Positions 1 through 7,001 of a stretch of 64,000 bases of DNA are shown here, piece after piece (position 1 is the stretch's first letter; the number at the start of each line of letters is the position of its first letter). Below the pieces are notes generated by a model, which was given only the letters and a program-made list of their open reading frames with translations, was not told where the DNA came from and searched no databases. Source of the DNA: Agromyces sp. LHK192 (GTDB lineage: Bacteria > Actinomycetota > Actinomycetes > Actinomycetales > Microbacteriaceae); the NCBI RefSeq assembly GCF_004006235.1, contig NZ_CP034753.1, forward strand, positions 310,001-374,000. The letters are read 5' to 3'. A program made the position numbers and the translations under genes.

Positions 1-76
1 CGCGCGCGGCGGCAGCCGCTCGTCGAGTGATCGTTGACGCGGTTCCGAGGTTGTGCCAGTGTCGGAGGCGGAACTT

Positions 77-94
77 CGTGAGAGCGCTCTCACG
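77..94. promoter_or_regulatory. LacI-family (CebR-like) operator upstream of cellulase
   Basis: Perfect 18-bp palindrome CGTGAGAGCGCTCTCACG, 77 bases before the cellulase start. It closely resembles the TGGGAGCGCTCCCA site known for the actinobacterial cellobiose repressor CebR. The same core occurs three times before the binding-protein gene at 11901, so both units are probably controlled by the LacI regulator encoded at 5966-6979. Confidence 0.8.
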
Positions 95-170
95 CGTTCT
101 TTGCCCTGCACCACGAACCGGTCCACGATGATGTCGGCCACGGTCGACGACGACCCTTGGAGCAACGCAG

Positions 171-1736
171 ATGATCAGACATCCCCTCGCCCGCGTCGCG
201 GGCATCGCCGCCTCGACGGCACTGGCCGCCCTCGCGCTCGTCGCGCTCCCGGCCGCTGCCGCTGCGGCCGACGGCGATGTGCTCGGCGACGACGCCGTGC
301 TCTTCGTCGACCCGCACTCGACCACGCTCGAGGCCGCCGCCTCGCTGGGCGGTCAGGCCCGCGCCGACGCCCAACTCCTCGGCAGCCTGCCGTCGTCGAC
401 CTGGCTCACGAAGGGCACACCCGACGAGGTGCGCGACGCCGCGGCATCCACCGCATCGCACGCGACCGCAGCAGGCGCCGTGCCCGTGTTCGTCGTCTAC
501 AACCTGCCGTTCCGCGACTGCGCGCAGTACTCCGCCGGCGGTGCGCTCGACACCGCCGCCTACCAGGCCTGGATCGACGGCGTCGCCGAAGGCATCGGCG
601 ACACCGAGGCGGCGATCATCCTCGAACCCGACGGGCTCGGAATCATCCCCTGGTACACCGACATCAACGGCAACGCCGAGTGGTGTCAGCCGGCAGAACT
701 CGACCCGGCGACCGCCGCAGCCGACCGGTTCGCCCAGCTGAACTACGCCGTCGACGCGCTCACCGCGCTGCCGAACACCGCCGTCTACCTCGACGGCACC
801 CACCCCGGCTGGCTCGGTGTCGGCGACATCAGCGACCGGCTGCTCAAGGGCGGCGTCGACCGGGCCGACGGGTTCTTCCTCAACGCCTCCAACTACATCG
901 ACACCCCGAGGCTGCAGAAGTACGGGCACTGGATCAGCGACTGCCTCTGGCTCGAGACCCAGGTTCCGTGGTGGGAGGCGTCGTGGTGCGCCAGCCAGTA
1001 CTACCCGGCGACGTCGTCGGACTTCTCGACCTGGACGCTCACGGACCAGAAGTACGACGCCGACCTCGCCGGTGCCGGTCTCGCTCGTGATGCCGAGGCG
1101 CAGGCGCACTTCGTCGCCGACACCAGCCGAAACGGGCAGGGCGCGTGGACGCCGCCCGACTGGGAGGGCGACATCGAGGCCTGGTGCAATCCGCCGGACC
1201 GCGGGGCCGGCGAGCTGCCGACCACTGCGACGGGAGACCCGTACCTCGACGCCTACCTGTGGATCAAGGTGCCCGGCGAGAGCGACGGCAAGTGCTACCG
1301 CGGCACCGGCGGTCCGCTCGACCCGATCCGCGGCATCGAGGATCCCGCCGCGGGCGAATGGTTCCCCGAGCAGGCCCGCGAGCTCATCGCGCTCGCCTCG
1401 CCGGCGATCGCGTCGCCGACCTGCCACGTCAGGTACGAAGCGACCAAGCCGTGGCGAGGTGCGTTCGTCGGCGACCTCGTCATCACCAACCTCGGTGCCG
1501 AGCCGATCGCCGGGTGGACCCTCGCGTGGCACTGGGCCGGCCGCGAGCGGCTCGTGAAGGCGATCGGCGCCTCCGGGTCGCAGGCCGCCGACGCGGTCAC
1601 GGTCACGAGCGGCAAGCTGACGTCGAAGATCCGGGCGGGAGGCAAGACCGCGTTCGCGTTCATCGGCAAGGACGCCCAGTCGCGGGTCGAGCCGTGGCAG
1701 TTCACCCTCAACGGGAGGCCCTGCACGAGCGAGTGA
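171..1736 (+). CDS. Secreted GH6 cellulase with C-terminal CBM2
   Basis: Predicted secreted beta-1,4-glucanase of glycoside hydrolase family 6, which cleaves cellulose with inversion. Residues 1-33 form a signal peptide (basic start, Ala/Leu-rich core). The catalytic domain covers about 40-405 and keeps the GH6 hallmarks: RDC at 115-117 (D116, equivalent to the catalytic acid), EPDG at 152-155 (D154) and DGTHPGW around H211. Residues 418-521 form a carbohydrate-binding module of family 2 bracketed by Cys418 and Cys518, with conserved Trp residues. Unusually for such enzymes there is almost no Pro/Thr-rich linker before the CBM. Endo versus exo mode cannot be told from sequence by eye. The gene stands alone, behind a CebR-like operator, and is expected to be induced with the cellodextrin importer at 8504-11901. 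Confidence 0.93.
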   Translation: MIRHPLARVAGIAASTALAALALVALPAAAAAADGDVLGDDAVLFVDPHSTTLEAAASLGGQARADAQLLGSLPSSTWLTKGTPDEVRDAAASTASHATAAGAVPVFVVYNLPFRDCAQYSAGGALDTAAYQAWIDGVAEGIGDTEAAIILEPDGLGIIPWYTDINGNAEWCQPAELDPATAAADRFAQLNYAVDALTALPNTAVYLDGTHPGWLGVGDISDRLLKGGVDRADGFFLNASNYIDTPRLQKYGHWISDCLWLETQVPWWEASWCASQYYPATSSDFSTWTLTDQKYDADLAGAGLARDAEAQAHFVADTSRNGQGAWTPPDWEGDIEAWCNPPDRGAGELPTTATGDPYLDAYLWIKVPGESDGKCYRGTGGPLDPIRGIEDPAAGEWFPEQARELIALASPAIASPTCHVRYEATKPWRGAFVGDLVITNLGAEPIAGWTLAWHWAGRERLVKAIGASGSQAADAVTVTSGKLTSKIRAGGKTAFAFIGKDAQSRVEPWQFTLNGRPCTSE

Positions 1737-1745
1737 GCGGGCGGG

Positions 1746-1770
1746 CGGCCCGGCGCGAACGACCGGGCCG
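1746..1770. terminator. Bidirectional hairpin between convergent genes
   Basis: Perfect 8-bp stem CGGCCCGG/CCGGGCCG with a 9-base loop, placed in the 39-base gap between the convergent cellulase and histidine phosphatase genes. There is no T-run on either side, as is common for actinobacterial terminators. Confidence 0.6.
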
Positions 1771-1775
1771 TCGCG

Positions 1776-2426
1776 CTACACCCCGGCGCGGTCGGGCGGC
1801 ACGTCGAACCCCAGCAGCCGCATGCGCGGGTGGTTCGGATGCGCCGCGCCCGACTCCGTCGTCCACGGGTAGACGATCGTGGTCACGCTGCAGTTGCCGA
1901 GCACCGGCAGCAGGTCGCGGTACCCGTCGGGGTCCATGCCCGCCAGCTCGCAGAACAACAGGCGGATCAGGGTCGCGTGACCGACGATCAGCACGCGGCC
2001 GTCGGGGAATTCCGCCACCAGGTCGTCGAGCGCCGGCAGCGCCCTGGCGATGCCTGCCCGCCCGGACTCGCCGCCCGGCAGGGGGTTCGATGCGGGCGCG
2101 CGGCAGAACACGCGCCACTCCTCGGGGAACCGGTCGGCGATCTCGTCGGGGGTCAGCCCCTCCGCGACCCCGAAGTCGATCTCGACGAGGCGGTCGTCGG
2201 TGCGCAGCGGCAGCCCCGTCGTCTCGACCGCGGGCGCGGCCGAGCGCTGCGCGCGGCTCAGCGGCGAGGCGACGATGGCGTCGAGGCTCGCGTCGACCGC
2301 CCAGGCGCCGAGCGCGGCCGCCTGGCCGAGGCCGTGCCGCGTCAGCCCGACATCCGAGTTGCCGGCGTAGCGGTGGTCGGCGTGCCACACCGTCTCGCCA
2401 TGCCGGGCCAGGAAGAAGGTCGTCAC
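1776..2426 (-). CDS. Histidine phosphatase (phosphoglycerate mutase-like) family protein
   Basis: Branch-1 histidine phosphatase fold, 216 residues. The RHGET signature sits at residues 8-12, with H9 the phospho-accepting histidine, and the second catalytic histidine is H150 in the LIVGHAT motif; Glu82 in VEIDFG is the likely acid. Substrate is not predictable: the family includes mutases, phosphosugar and cobalamin-pathway phosphatases and SixA-like enzymes. The GTG start lies 6 bases after a TAGGCT -10 element (minus strand 2438-2433), which suggests a leaderless transcript. It is divergent from the lipoate ligase gene, and the two -10 boxes are 9 bases apart. Confidence 0.9.
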   Translation of the reverse strand: MTTFFLARHGETVWHADHRYAGNSDVGLTRHGLGQAAALGAWAVDASLDAIVASPLSRAQRSAAPAVETTGLPLRTDDRLVEIDFGVAEGLTPDEIADRFPEEWRVFCRAPASNPLPGGESGRAGIARALPALDDLVAEFPDGRVLIVGHATLIRLLFCELAGMDPDGYRDLLPVLGNCSVTTIVYPWTTESGAAHPNHPRMRLLGFDVPPDRAGV

Positions 2427-2432
2427 CCGCCC

Positions 2433-2453
2433 AGCCTAGGGCGGACGTAGGCT
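2433..2453. promoter_or_regulatory. Back-to-back -10 elements of two leaderless genes
   Basis: TAGGCT on the minus strand (2438-2433) ends 6 bases before the GTG of the histidine phosphatase; TAGGCT on the plus strand (2448-2453) ends 7 bases before the ATG of the lipoate ligase. No Shine-Dalgarno sequence precedes either start, so both mRNAs probably begin at the start codon. No clear -35 boxes are visible. Confidence 0.6.
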
Positions 2454-2460
2454 TTCCCGT

Positions 2461-3519
2461 ATGGCTCGAAAGCACGGCGAGTACAAGGTCCCCGGCGGCA
2501 AGCTCGTGGTCGTCGACTTCGACGTCGTCGATGAGGTGATCCGCGACCCGCGCGTCGCGGGTGACTTCTTCCTCGAGCCCGACGAGGCGCTCGGCGACAT
2601 CGACCGCGCCCTCGACGGACTCGCGGCCGGCTCCGACGCGAAGCAGATCGCCGCGGCGATCACGCGCGAGCTGCGACCCGACGCGGTCATGCTCGGCTTC
2701 TCGGCCGAGGCCGTCGCCGTCGCGGTGCGCCGGGCGCTCACCGACGCGCGGACGTGGACGGACTACGAGTGGGAGATCGTGCACGACGCCGCCGTGCCGC
2801 CGCGCCTGCACCTCGCACTCGACGAGGTGCTCGCGGCGCGCGTGGGGGAGGGGCGCCGCAAGCCCACGCTCCGCATCTGGGAGTGGGACGAATCGGCCGT
2901 CGTCATCGGATCGTTCCAGTCGGTGCGCAACGAGGTCGACCCCGAGGGTGCCGCGAAGCACGGCTTCGACGTCGTGCGCCGCATCTCGGGCGGCGGCGCG
3001 ATGATGATGGAGCGCGGCAACGTCGTCACCTACTCGCTGTACGTGCCGGCCGAGCTCGTGCAGGGCATGAGCTTCGCCGACTCGTACGCGTTCCTCGACG
3101 ACTGGGTGCTCCAGGGTCTGCGGGCCCTCGGCATCGAGGCGACCTACCAGCCGCTCAACGACATCGCGAGCCCGCTCGGCAAGATCGGCGGGGCCGCGCA
3201 GAAGCGACTCGGCTCCGGCGGGGTGCTGCACCACGTCACCATGGCGTACGACCTCGACAACGAGAAGATGCTCGAGGTGCTGCGCATCGGCCGCGAGAAG
3301 ATCAGCGACAAGGGCATCGCGTCGGCCGCGAAGCGCGTCGATCCGCTGCGGTCGCAGACCGGCCTCAGCCGGGCCGCGATCATCGAGAGCCTGAAGCAGA
3401 CGTTCACCTCGCTGTACGGGGCGACCCCGGGCGCGGTGACCGCCGACGAACTCGCCGAGGCCGAGGCGCTCGTCGAGTCGAAGTTCTCGACCGAGGAGTG
3501 GCTCCAGCGCGTGCCGTGA
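2461..3519 (+). CDS. Lipoate-protein ligase family protein, accessory domain first
   Basis: 352-residue member of the biotin/lipoate protein ligase family, predicted to attach lipoyl (or octanoyl) groups to lipoyl domains of 2-oxoacid dehydrogenases or GcvH. Residues 1-75 resemble the C-terminal accessory domain of E. coli LplA (GGKL, GDFF, EALG motifs), whereas the catalytic domain follows at about 105-352 with RRISGGGA at 173-180 and the substrate lysine K241 in LGKIGGAAQKR. The usual order is catalytic then accessory, so the architecture is reversed relative to LplA. Single gene with a probable leaderless start. Activity on free lipoate versus transfer from octanoyl-ACP is not decided by the sequence. 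Confidence 0.88.
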   Translation: MARKHGEYKVPGGKLVVVDFDVVDEVIRDPRVAGDFFLEPDEALGDIDRALDGLAAGSDAKQIAAAITRELRPDAVMLGFSAEAVAVAVRRALTDARTWTDYEWEIVHDAAVPPRLHLALDEVLAARVGEGRRKPTLRIWEWDESAVVIGSFQSVRNEVDPEGAAKHGFDVVRRISGGGAMMMERGNVVTYSLYVPAELVQGMSFADSYAFLDDWVLQGLRALGIEATYQPLNDIASPLGKIGGAAQKRLGSGGVLHHVTMAYDLDNEKMLEVLRIGREKISDKGIASAAKRVDPLRSQTGLSRAAIIESLKQTFTSLYGATPGAVTADELAEAEALVESKFSTEEWLQRVP

Positions 3520-3613
3520 GCGCGCATCCCACACGCGACCGCGCCCGCCGCTGCGCATCCCGCGCCATCCACAGCTCGGTGGCACTTCGGAGGTCCGCGC
3601 CCCGACCGCCGGT

Positions 3614-3619
3614 TAGAAT
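3614..3619 (+). promoter_or_regulatory. -10 element, leaderless start at 3626
   Basis: TAGAAT lies 6 bases upstream of the ATG at 3626, with no Shine-Dalgarno sequence in between, consistent with a transcript starting at the start codon. Confidence 0.6.
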
Positions 3620-3625
3620 CGCCTG

Positions 3626-3940
3626 ATGGACTGGTGGATCTGGGTGCTGATCGCTGCCGCGATCGTGCTCCTCGGCTGGCTCGCGCAGCGGGCCGGCTGG
3701 ATCGACCTCTCCGACAAGACGAAGCGCGGCGGCACCGCGGGCGGCGTGATGATGATCGGCGACGAGGTCTTCGCGCCGCGCAAGTACGAGGCGCAGGTCG
3801 AGCAGGATCGCCAGGCCCGCCTCCCGACGCCCGCCCCGACGCCCGACGGCGACAAGGGCATCGCATTCGCCGCGGCGGACGCGGCGGACGACGACCCCGA
3901 GCGCTTCCGCGGCAGCATCCGCATCGACGTCGAACGCTGA
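3626..3940 (+). CDS. Small single-pass membrane protein
   Basis: 104 residues, function not recognised. Residues 3-22 form one hydrophobic segment beginning with two Trp (MDWWIWVLIAA), followed by a basic stretch (DKTKRGG) and a GDEVFAPRKYEAQVEQDRQAR segment, then a Pro-rich and acidic tail. The arrangement suggests a type I/III membrane anchor with a cytoplasmic tail. Short proteins of this kind, with a conserved IGDEVFAP-type motif, are common as uncharacterised proteins in Microbacteriaceae (recalled, not checked). It sits 31 bases ahead of the methyltransferase gene, but that gene has its own -10 box. Confidence 0.75.
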   Translation: MDWWIWVLIAAAIVLLGWLAQRAGWIDLSDKTKRGGTAGGVMMIGDEVFAPRKYEAQVEQDRQARLPTPAPTPDGDKGIAFAAADAADDDPERFRGSIRIDVER

Positions 3941-3958
3941 ACCGCGCCGCCACGGTGG

Positions 3959-3964
3959 CAGACT
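3959..3964 (+). promoter_or_regulatory. -10 element, leaderless start at 3972
   Basis: CAGACT 7 bases before the GTG at 3972, without a Shine-Dalgarno sequence. It matches the position of the other leaderless promoters in this window, although the first base is C. Confidence 0.45.
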
Positions 3965-3971
3965 GGAGCGC

Positions 3972-4898
3972 GTGGCGCTCGACGGACCTGACCGCATCAT
4001 CCATGCGGAGAACCTCGATGTGCTGCCCGGCCTGCCCGACGGCGCGTTCACGCTCGTCTACCTCGACCCGCCGTTCAACACCGGTCGGATGCAGGCGCGT
4101 CGGTCCACCCGGCACGTGCGCGTCGAGCCCGGGGAAGCGACGGGTGCCGCGACGGATGCCGCGCCCGAGGCATCCGGCCTGATCACCGGTTTCGCCGGCA
4201 AGCGGTACGAACGCATCCGCGGCGACCTGCTGCGCTACGACGACCGGTTCGACGACTACTGGGCGTTCCTCGAACCGCGGCTGCTGCACGCGTGGCGGCT
4301 GCTCGCCGACGACGGCACGCTGTACCTGCACCTCGACTACCGCGAGGCGCACTACGCGAAGGTGCTGCTCGACGCGCTGTTCGGGCGCGAGTGCTTCCTG
4401 AACGAGCTGATCTGGGCGTACGACTACGGCGCCAAGGCGAGGCGGCGCTGGCCGACGAAGCACGACACGATCCTCGTCTACGTGAAGGACCCCGACCGGT
4501 ACTGGTTCGACTCGACCGCCGTCGACCGGGAGCCGTACATGGCGCCGGGCCTGGTGACCGCGGAGAAGGCCGAGCGCGGCAAGCTGCCGACCGACGTCTG
4601 GTGGCACACGATCGTCTCGCCGACCGGACGCGAGAAGACCGGATACCCCACCCAGAAACCCGCGGGCATCCTGCGGCGCATCGTGCAGGCGTCGACGCGC
4701 GAGGGCGACTGGGTGCTCGACTTCTTCGCGGGGTCGGGCACCACCGGGGCGGCCGCGGCCGAACTCGGCCGACGCTTCGTGCTCGTCGACGAGAACCCCG
4801 AGGCGATCGAGGTGATGCGACGGCGGTTCGCCCGCCGGCCGGGCCTCGCGTTCGAACCAGCGGCGACAGCCGCGACCACCCACGAGGAGACCGCATGA
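3972..4898 (+). CDS. Site-specific DNA methyltransferase (beta class, orphan)
   Basis: 308-residue amino-methyltransferase, predicted to transfer a methyl group from S-adenosylmethionine to an adenine N6 or cytosine N4 in DNA. Catalytic motif IV DPPF lies at residues 32-35 and the SAM-binding motif I FAGSG at 252-256, near the C-terminus, so the order is that of the beta class; YPTQKP, a typical motif X, precedes it. No restriction endonuclease gene lies beside it, and the neighbours are housekeeping genes, so it looks like a solitary regulatory or epigenetic methylase. The start is GTG 7 bases after a CAGACT -10 box. The target sequence is unknown. Confidence 0.88.
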   Translation: MALDGPDRIIHAENLDVLPGLPDGAFTLVYLDPPFNTGRMQARRSTRHVRVEPGEATGAATDAAPEASGLITGFAGKRYERIRGDLLRYDDRFDDYWAFLEPRLLHAWRLLADDGTLYLHLDYREAHYAKVLLDALFGRECFLNELIWAYDYGAKARRRWPTKHDTILVYVKDPDRYWFDSTAVDREPYMAPGLVTAEKAERGKLPTDVWWHTIVSPTGREKTGYPTQKPAGILRRIVQASTREGDWVLDFFAGSGTTGAAAAELGRRFVLVDENPEAIEVMRRRFARRPGLAFEPAATAATTHEETA

Positions 4899-5815
4899 AG
4901 TTCCGCATCTTCACCGAGCCCCAGCAGGGCGCCACCTACGGCCAGCAGGTCCGCATGGCGCAGGCCGCCGAGCGCCTCGGCTTCGACGCGTGGTTCCGCA
5001 GCGACCACTTCCTCGCGATGGACGTCGACCCGGGCCCCGGCCCGACCGACTCGTGGGTCACGCTCGGCGCGATCGCGCGCGAGACGTCGACGATCCGGCT
5101 CGGCACGCTCGTCACCAGCGCGACGTTCCGGCATCCGTCGCTGCTCGCGATCCAGGTCGCCCAGGTCGACGAGATGAGCGGCGGCCGCGTCGACTTCGGC
5201 CTCGGCACCGGATGGTTCGAGGCCGAGCACGCGGCGTACGGGTTCGCGTTCCCCGAGCGGCGCTTCGGAATCCTCGAGGAGCAGCTCGAGGTGATCACCG
5301 GCCTGTGGTCGACCCCGGTCGGCGAGACGTTCTCGCACTCGGGCGCGATCTACACGCTGACGGATGCCCCGGCCCTGCCGAAGCCCGTGCAACGCCCGGT
5401 GCCGCTGATCGTCGGCGGCGGGGGACCGAAGCGCACGCCGGCGATCGCCGCGCGGTTCGCGAGCGAATACAACATCGCGTTCCGCTCCGACGAGGACATC
5501 GCCGCCGGATTCGCACGGGTGCGCGAAGCGGTCGGGGAAGCGGGGCGCGAGGCATCCTCGATGCGGTACTCGACCGCGCTCACGACGACGCTGGGCGCGA
5601 CGGACGCCGAGTACCGGGCTCGGGCGGAGCGCATCGGCCGCGACGCCGACGGCCTCCGGCGTTCGGGCATCGGCGGCACGCCGCAGGAGGTCGTCGACCG
5701 GATCGGCGGACTCGCCGAGCTCGGCGCCGAGACCGTGTACCTGCAGGTGCTCGACTTCGACGACCTCGACGTGCTCGAACTGCTCGCCGCGGAGGTCGTG
5801 CCGCACTTCGCCTGA
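4895..5815 (+). CDS. LLM class (F420-dependent-type) oxidoreductase
   Basis: 306-residue luciferase-like monooxygenase (LLM) family protein. Features are the N-terminal AERLGFDAWFRSDHFLAM segment, a TLVTSATFRHP segment typical of the flavin/F420 pocket, and GGRVDFGLGTGWFEAEH, all characteristic of the actinobacterial F420-dependent subfamily. Cofactor choice (F420 versus FMN) and substrate remain unknown. The ATG overlaps the methyltransferase stop (ATGA), with GAGGAG before it, so the two genes are translationally coupled; no functional link between them is obvious. Confidence 0.88.
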   Translation: MKFRIFTEPQQGATYGQQVRMAQAAERLGFDAWFRSDHFLAMDVDPGPGPTDSWVTLGAIARETSTIRLGTLVTSATFRHPSLLAIQVAQVDEMSGGRVDFGLGTGWFEAEHAAYGFAFPERRFGILEEQLEVITGLWSTPVGETFSHSGAIYTLTDAPALPKPVQRPVPLIVGGGGPKRTPAIAARFASEYNIAFRSDEDIAAGFARVREAVGEAGREASSMRYSTALTTTLGATDAEYRARAERIGRDADGLRRSGIGGTPQEVVDRIGGLAELGAETVYLQVLDFDDLDVLELLAAEVVPHFA

Positions 5816-5846
5816 GCGGCGCCCTCCTGCACCCTTCCCGTCACCG

Positions 5847-5912
5847 TTCGAACCACCGAGTTGCGTCCGAACCACGGAACGGTTCGGTTCCACCGCCACA
5901 TGGTGGTTCGAA
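5847..5912. repeat. Nested inverted repeat in convergent gap
   Basis: An outer perfect 11-bp inverted repeat, TTCGAACCACC (5847-5857) and GGTGGTTCGAA (5902-5912), encloses an inner 6-bp inverted repeat, CGAACC (5868-5873) and GGTTCG (5881-5886). The gap of 150 bases lies between the convergent oxidoreductase and LacI genes. It may act as a bidirectional terminator, but the repeated GAACCAC motif could also be a protein-binding array. Confidence 0.6.
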
Positions 5913-5965
5913 TGGGTGCGCGGGGGGCGAGGCGCGGGCGGGCGAGCGCGCCCAGCTCGAGGCGC

Positions 5966-6979
5966 TCAGCTCGAGGCGCGCACCACGAGCTCGGTGGGGA
6001 GCACCGTCGCCTGCTCGATGTCCTGGCCCTCGATCAGGCGCACCAGCTTGCGCGCCATCTCGGCGCCCATCTCGTGCGACGGCTGGCGGACGGTCGTGAG
6101 CGCCGGCCTCGCGGTCGCGGCGTACCGGTCGTCGTCGAATCCGACGACGGACACGTCACCGGGCACGGTCCGGCCGGACTCGGCGAGCACGGCGATTGCC
6201 CCCATCGCCATCTGGTCGTTCGCGACGAACACGCCGTCGATCCCGGGCTCGCGCGCGAGCAGTCGGCGCATCGCCTCGGCGCCGGACGCCGGGGTGAAGT
6301 CGCCGTACTCGACGAGGTCGGCGTCGAGCCCGGCATCCGTCACCGCCCGGCGGAACCCGCGCAGCCGGTCGACGCCCGGCGGCATGTCCTGCGGGCCGGC
6401 GATCGTGGCCGGGCGGGTTCGCCCGCGGGCGACGAGGTGCTGCGACCCGAGGAGCGCGCCGTGCTCGTTGTCGACGTCGACGGTGTACTCCGTCGACTCG
6501 CCGTCGAGCGGGCGGCCGCCGAAGACGAGCGGCAGCGAGCGGCTGAGGTGCGCGTACGAGTGGTCGCCGGTGTGGTGCGACACGACGAGGGCGCCGTCGA
6601 CGTTGCCGCCGAGCAGGTAGCGCCGGGTCTTGTCGGGGTCGGCCTCGGACTCGAGCATCATCGTGAGCGTGTACTCGGTCGGCGAGAGCGCCATCGCGAC
6701 GCCCTGCACGATCGCGGCGAAGAACGGGTCGTCGAAGACGCGCGCCGACGACTCGGGGACGATCAGCGCGATCGCCTGCGTCCGCCGGCTCGCGAGCGAG
6801 CGGGCCGCCCGGTTCGGGACGTAGTTGAGCTCCTCGATCGACCGTTGCACGGCCTCGACGACGTCGGGGCTCACCTTCGTCGACCCGTTGACCACGCGCG
6901 ACACCGTCGCCCGCGAGACGCCCGCGTGGGCGGCGACCATCTCGAGCGTGGGGGCGCCGCCCCCGGAGATCCCAGTCAT
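5966..6979 (-). CDS. LacI-family regulator (CebR-like)
   Basis: 337-residue repressor-type regulator. Residues 10-60 are a LacI helix-turn-helix with the family signature (MVAAHAGVSRATVSRVVNG, then hinge NYVPNRAARSLASRR), followed by the periplasmic-binding-protein-like sensor domain (IALIVPE, VSVVGFDDD). The start chosen is the ATG at 6979, preceded by GGAGGGGG; upstream in-frame codons read into the glucosidase gene. It is the last gene of the cello-oligosaccharide operon, 22 bases after the glucosidase stop. By analogy with Streptomyces CebR it should bind the GTGAGAGCGCTCTCAC sites at 77, 11954, 11978 and 12034 and be released by cellobiose; the inducer is inferred. Confidence 0.88.
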   Translation of the reverse strand: MTGISGGGAPTLEMVAAHAGVSRATVSRVVNGSTKVSPDVVEAVQRSIEELNYVPNRAARSLASRRTQAIALIVPESSARVFDDPFFAAIVQGVAMALSPTEYTLTMMLESEADPDKTRRYLLGGNVDGALVVSHHTGDHSYAHLSRSLPLVFGGRPLDGESTEYTVDVDNEHGALLGSQHLVARGRTRPATIAGPQDMPPGVDRLRGFRRAVTDAGLDADLVEYGDFTPASGAEAMRRLLAREPGIDGVFVANDQMAMGAIAVLAESGRTVPGDVSVVGFDDDRYAATARPALTTVRQPSHEMGAEMARKLVRLIEGQDIEQATVLPTELVVRASS

Positions 6980-7001
6980 CGTCGCCCCCTCCCACTCCGG
7001 A

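Noticed and set aside
1..30. Frame 1 reads nine codons and TGA, possibly the end of a gene left of the window
   Set aside because: Too short to tell from chance.
90..1532. Long open frame antisense to the cellulase gene
   Set aside because: Shadow of high-GC codon bias; the plus-strand GH6 protein has clear motifs and a signal peptide.
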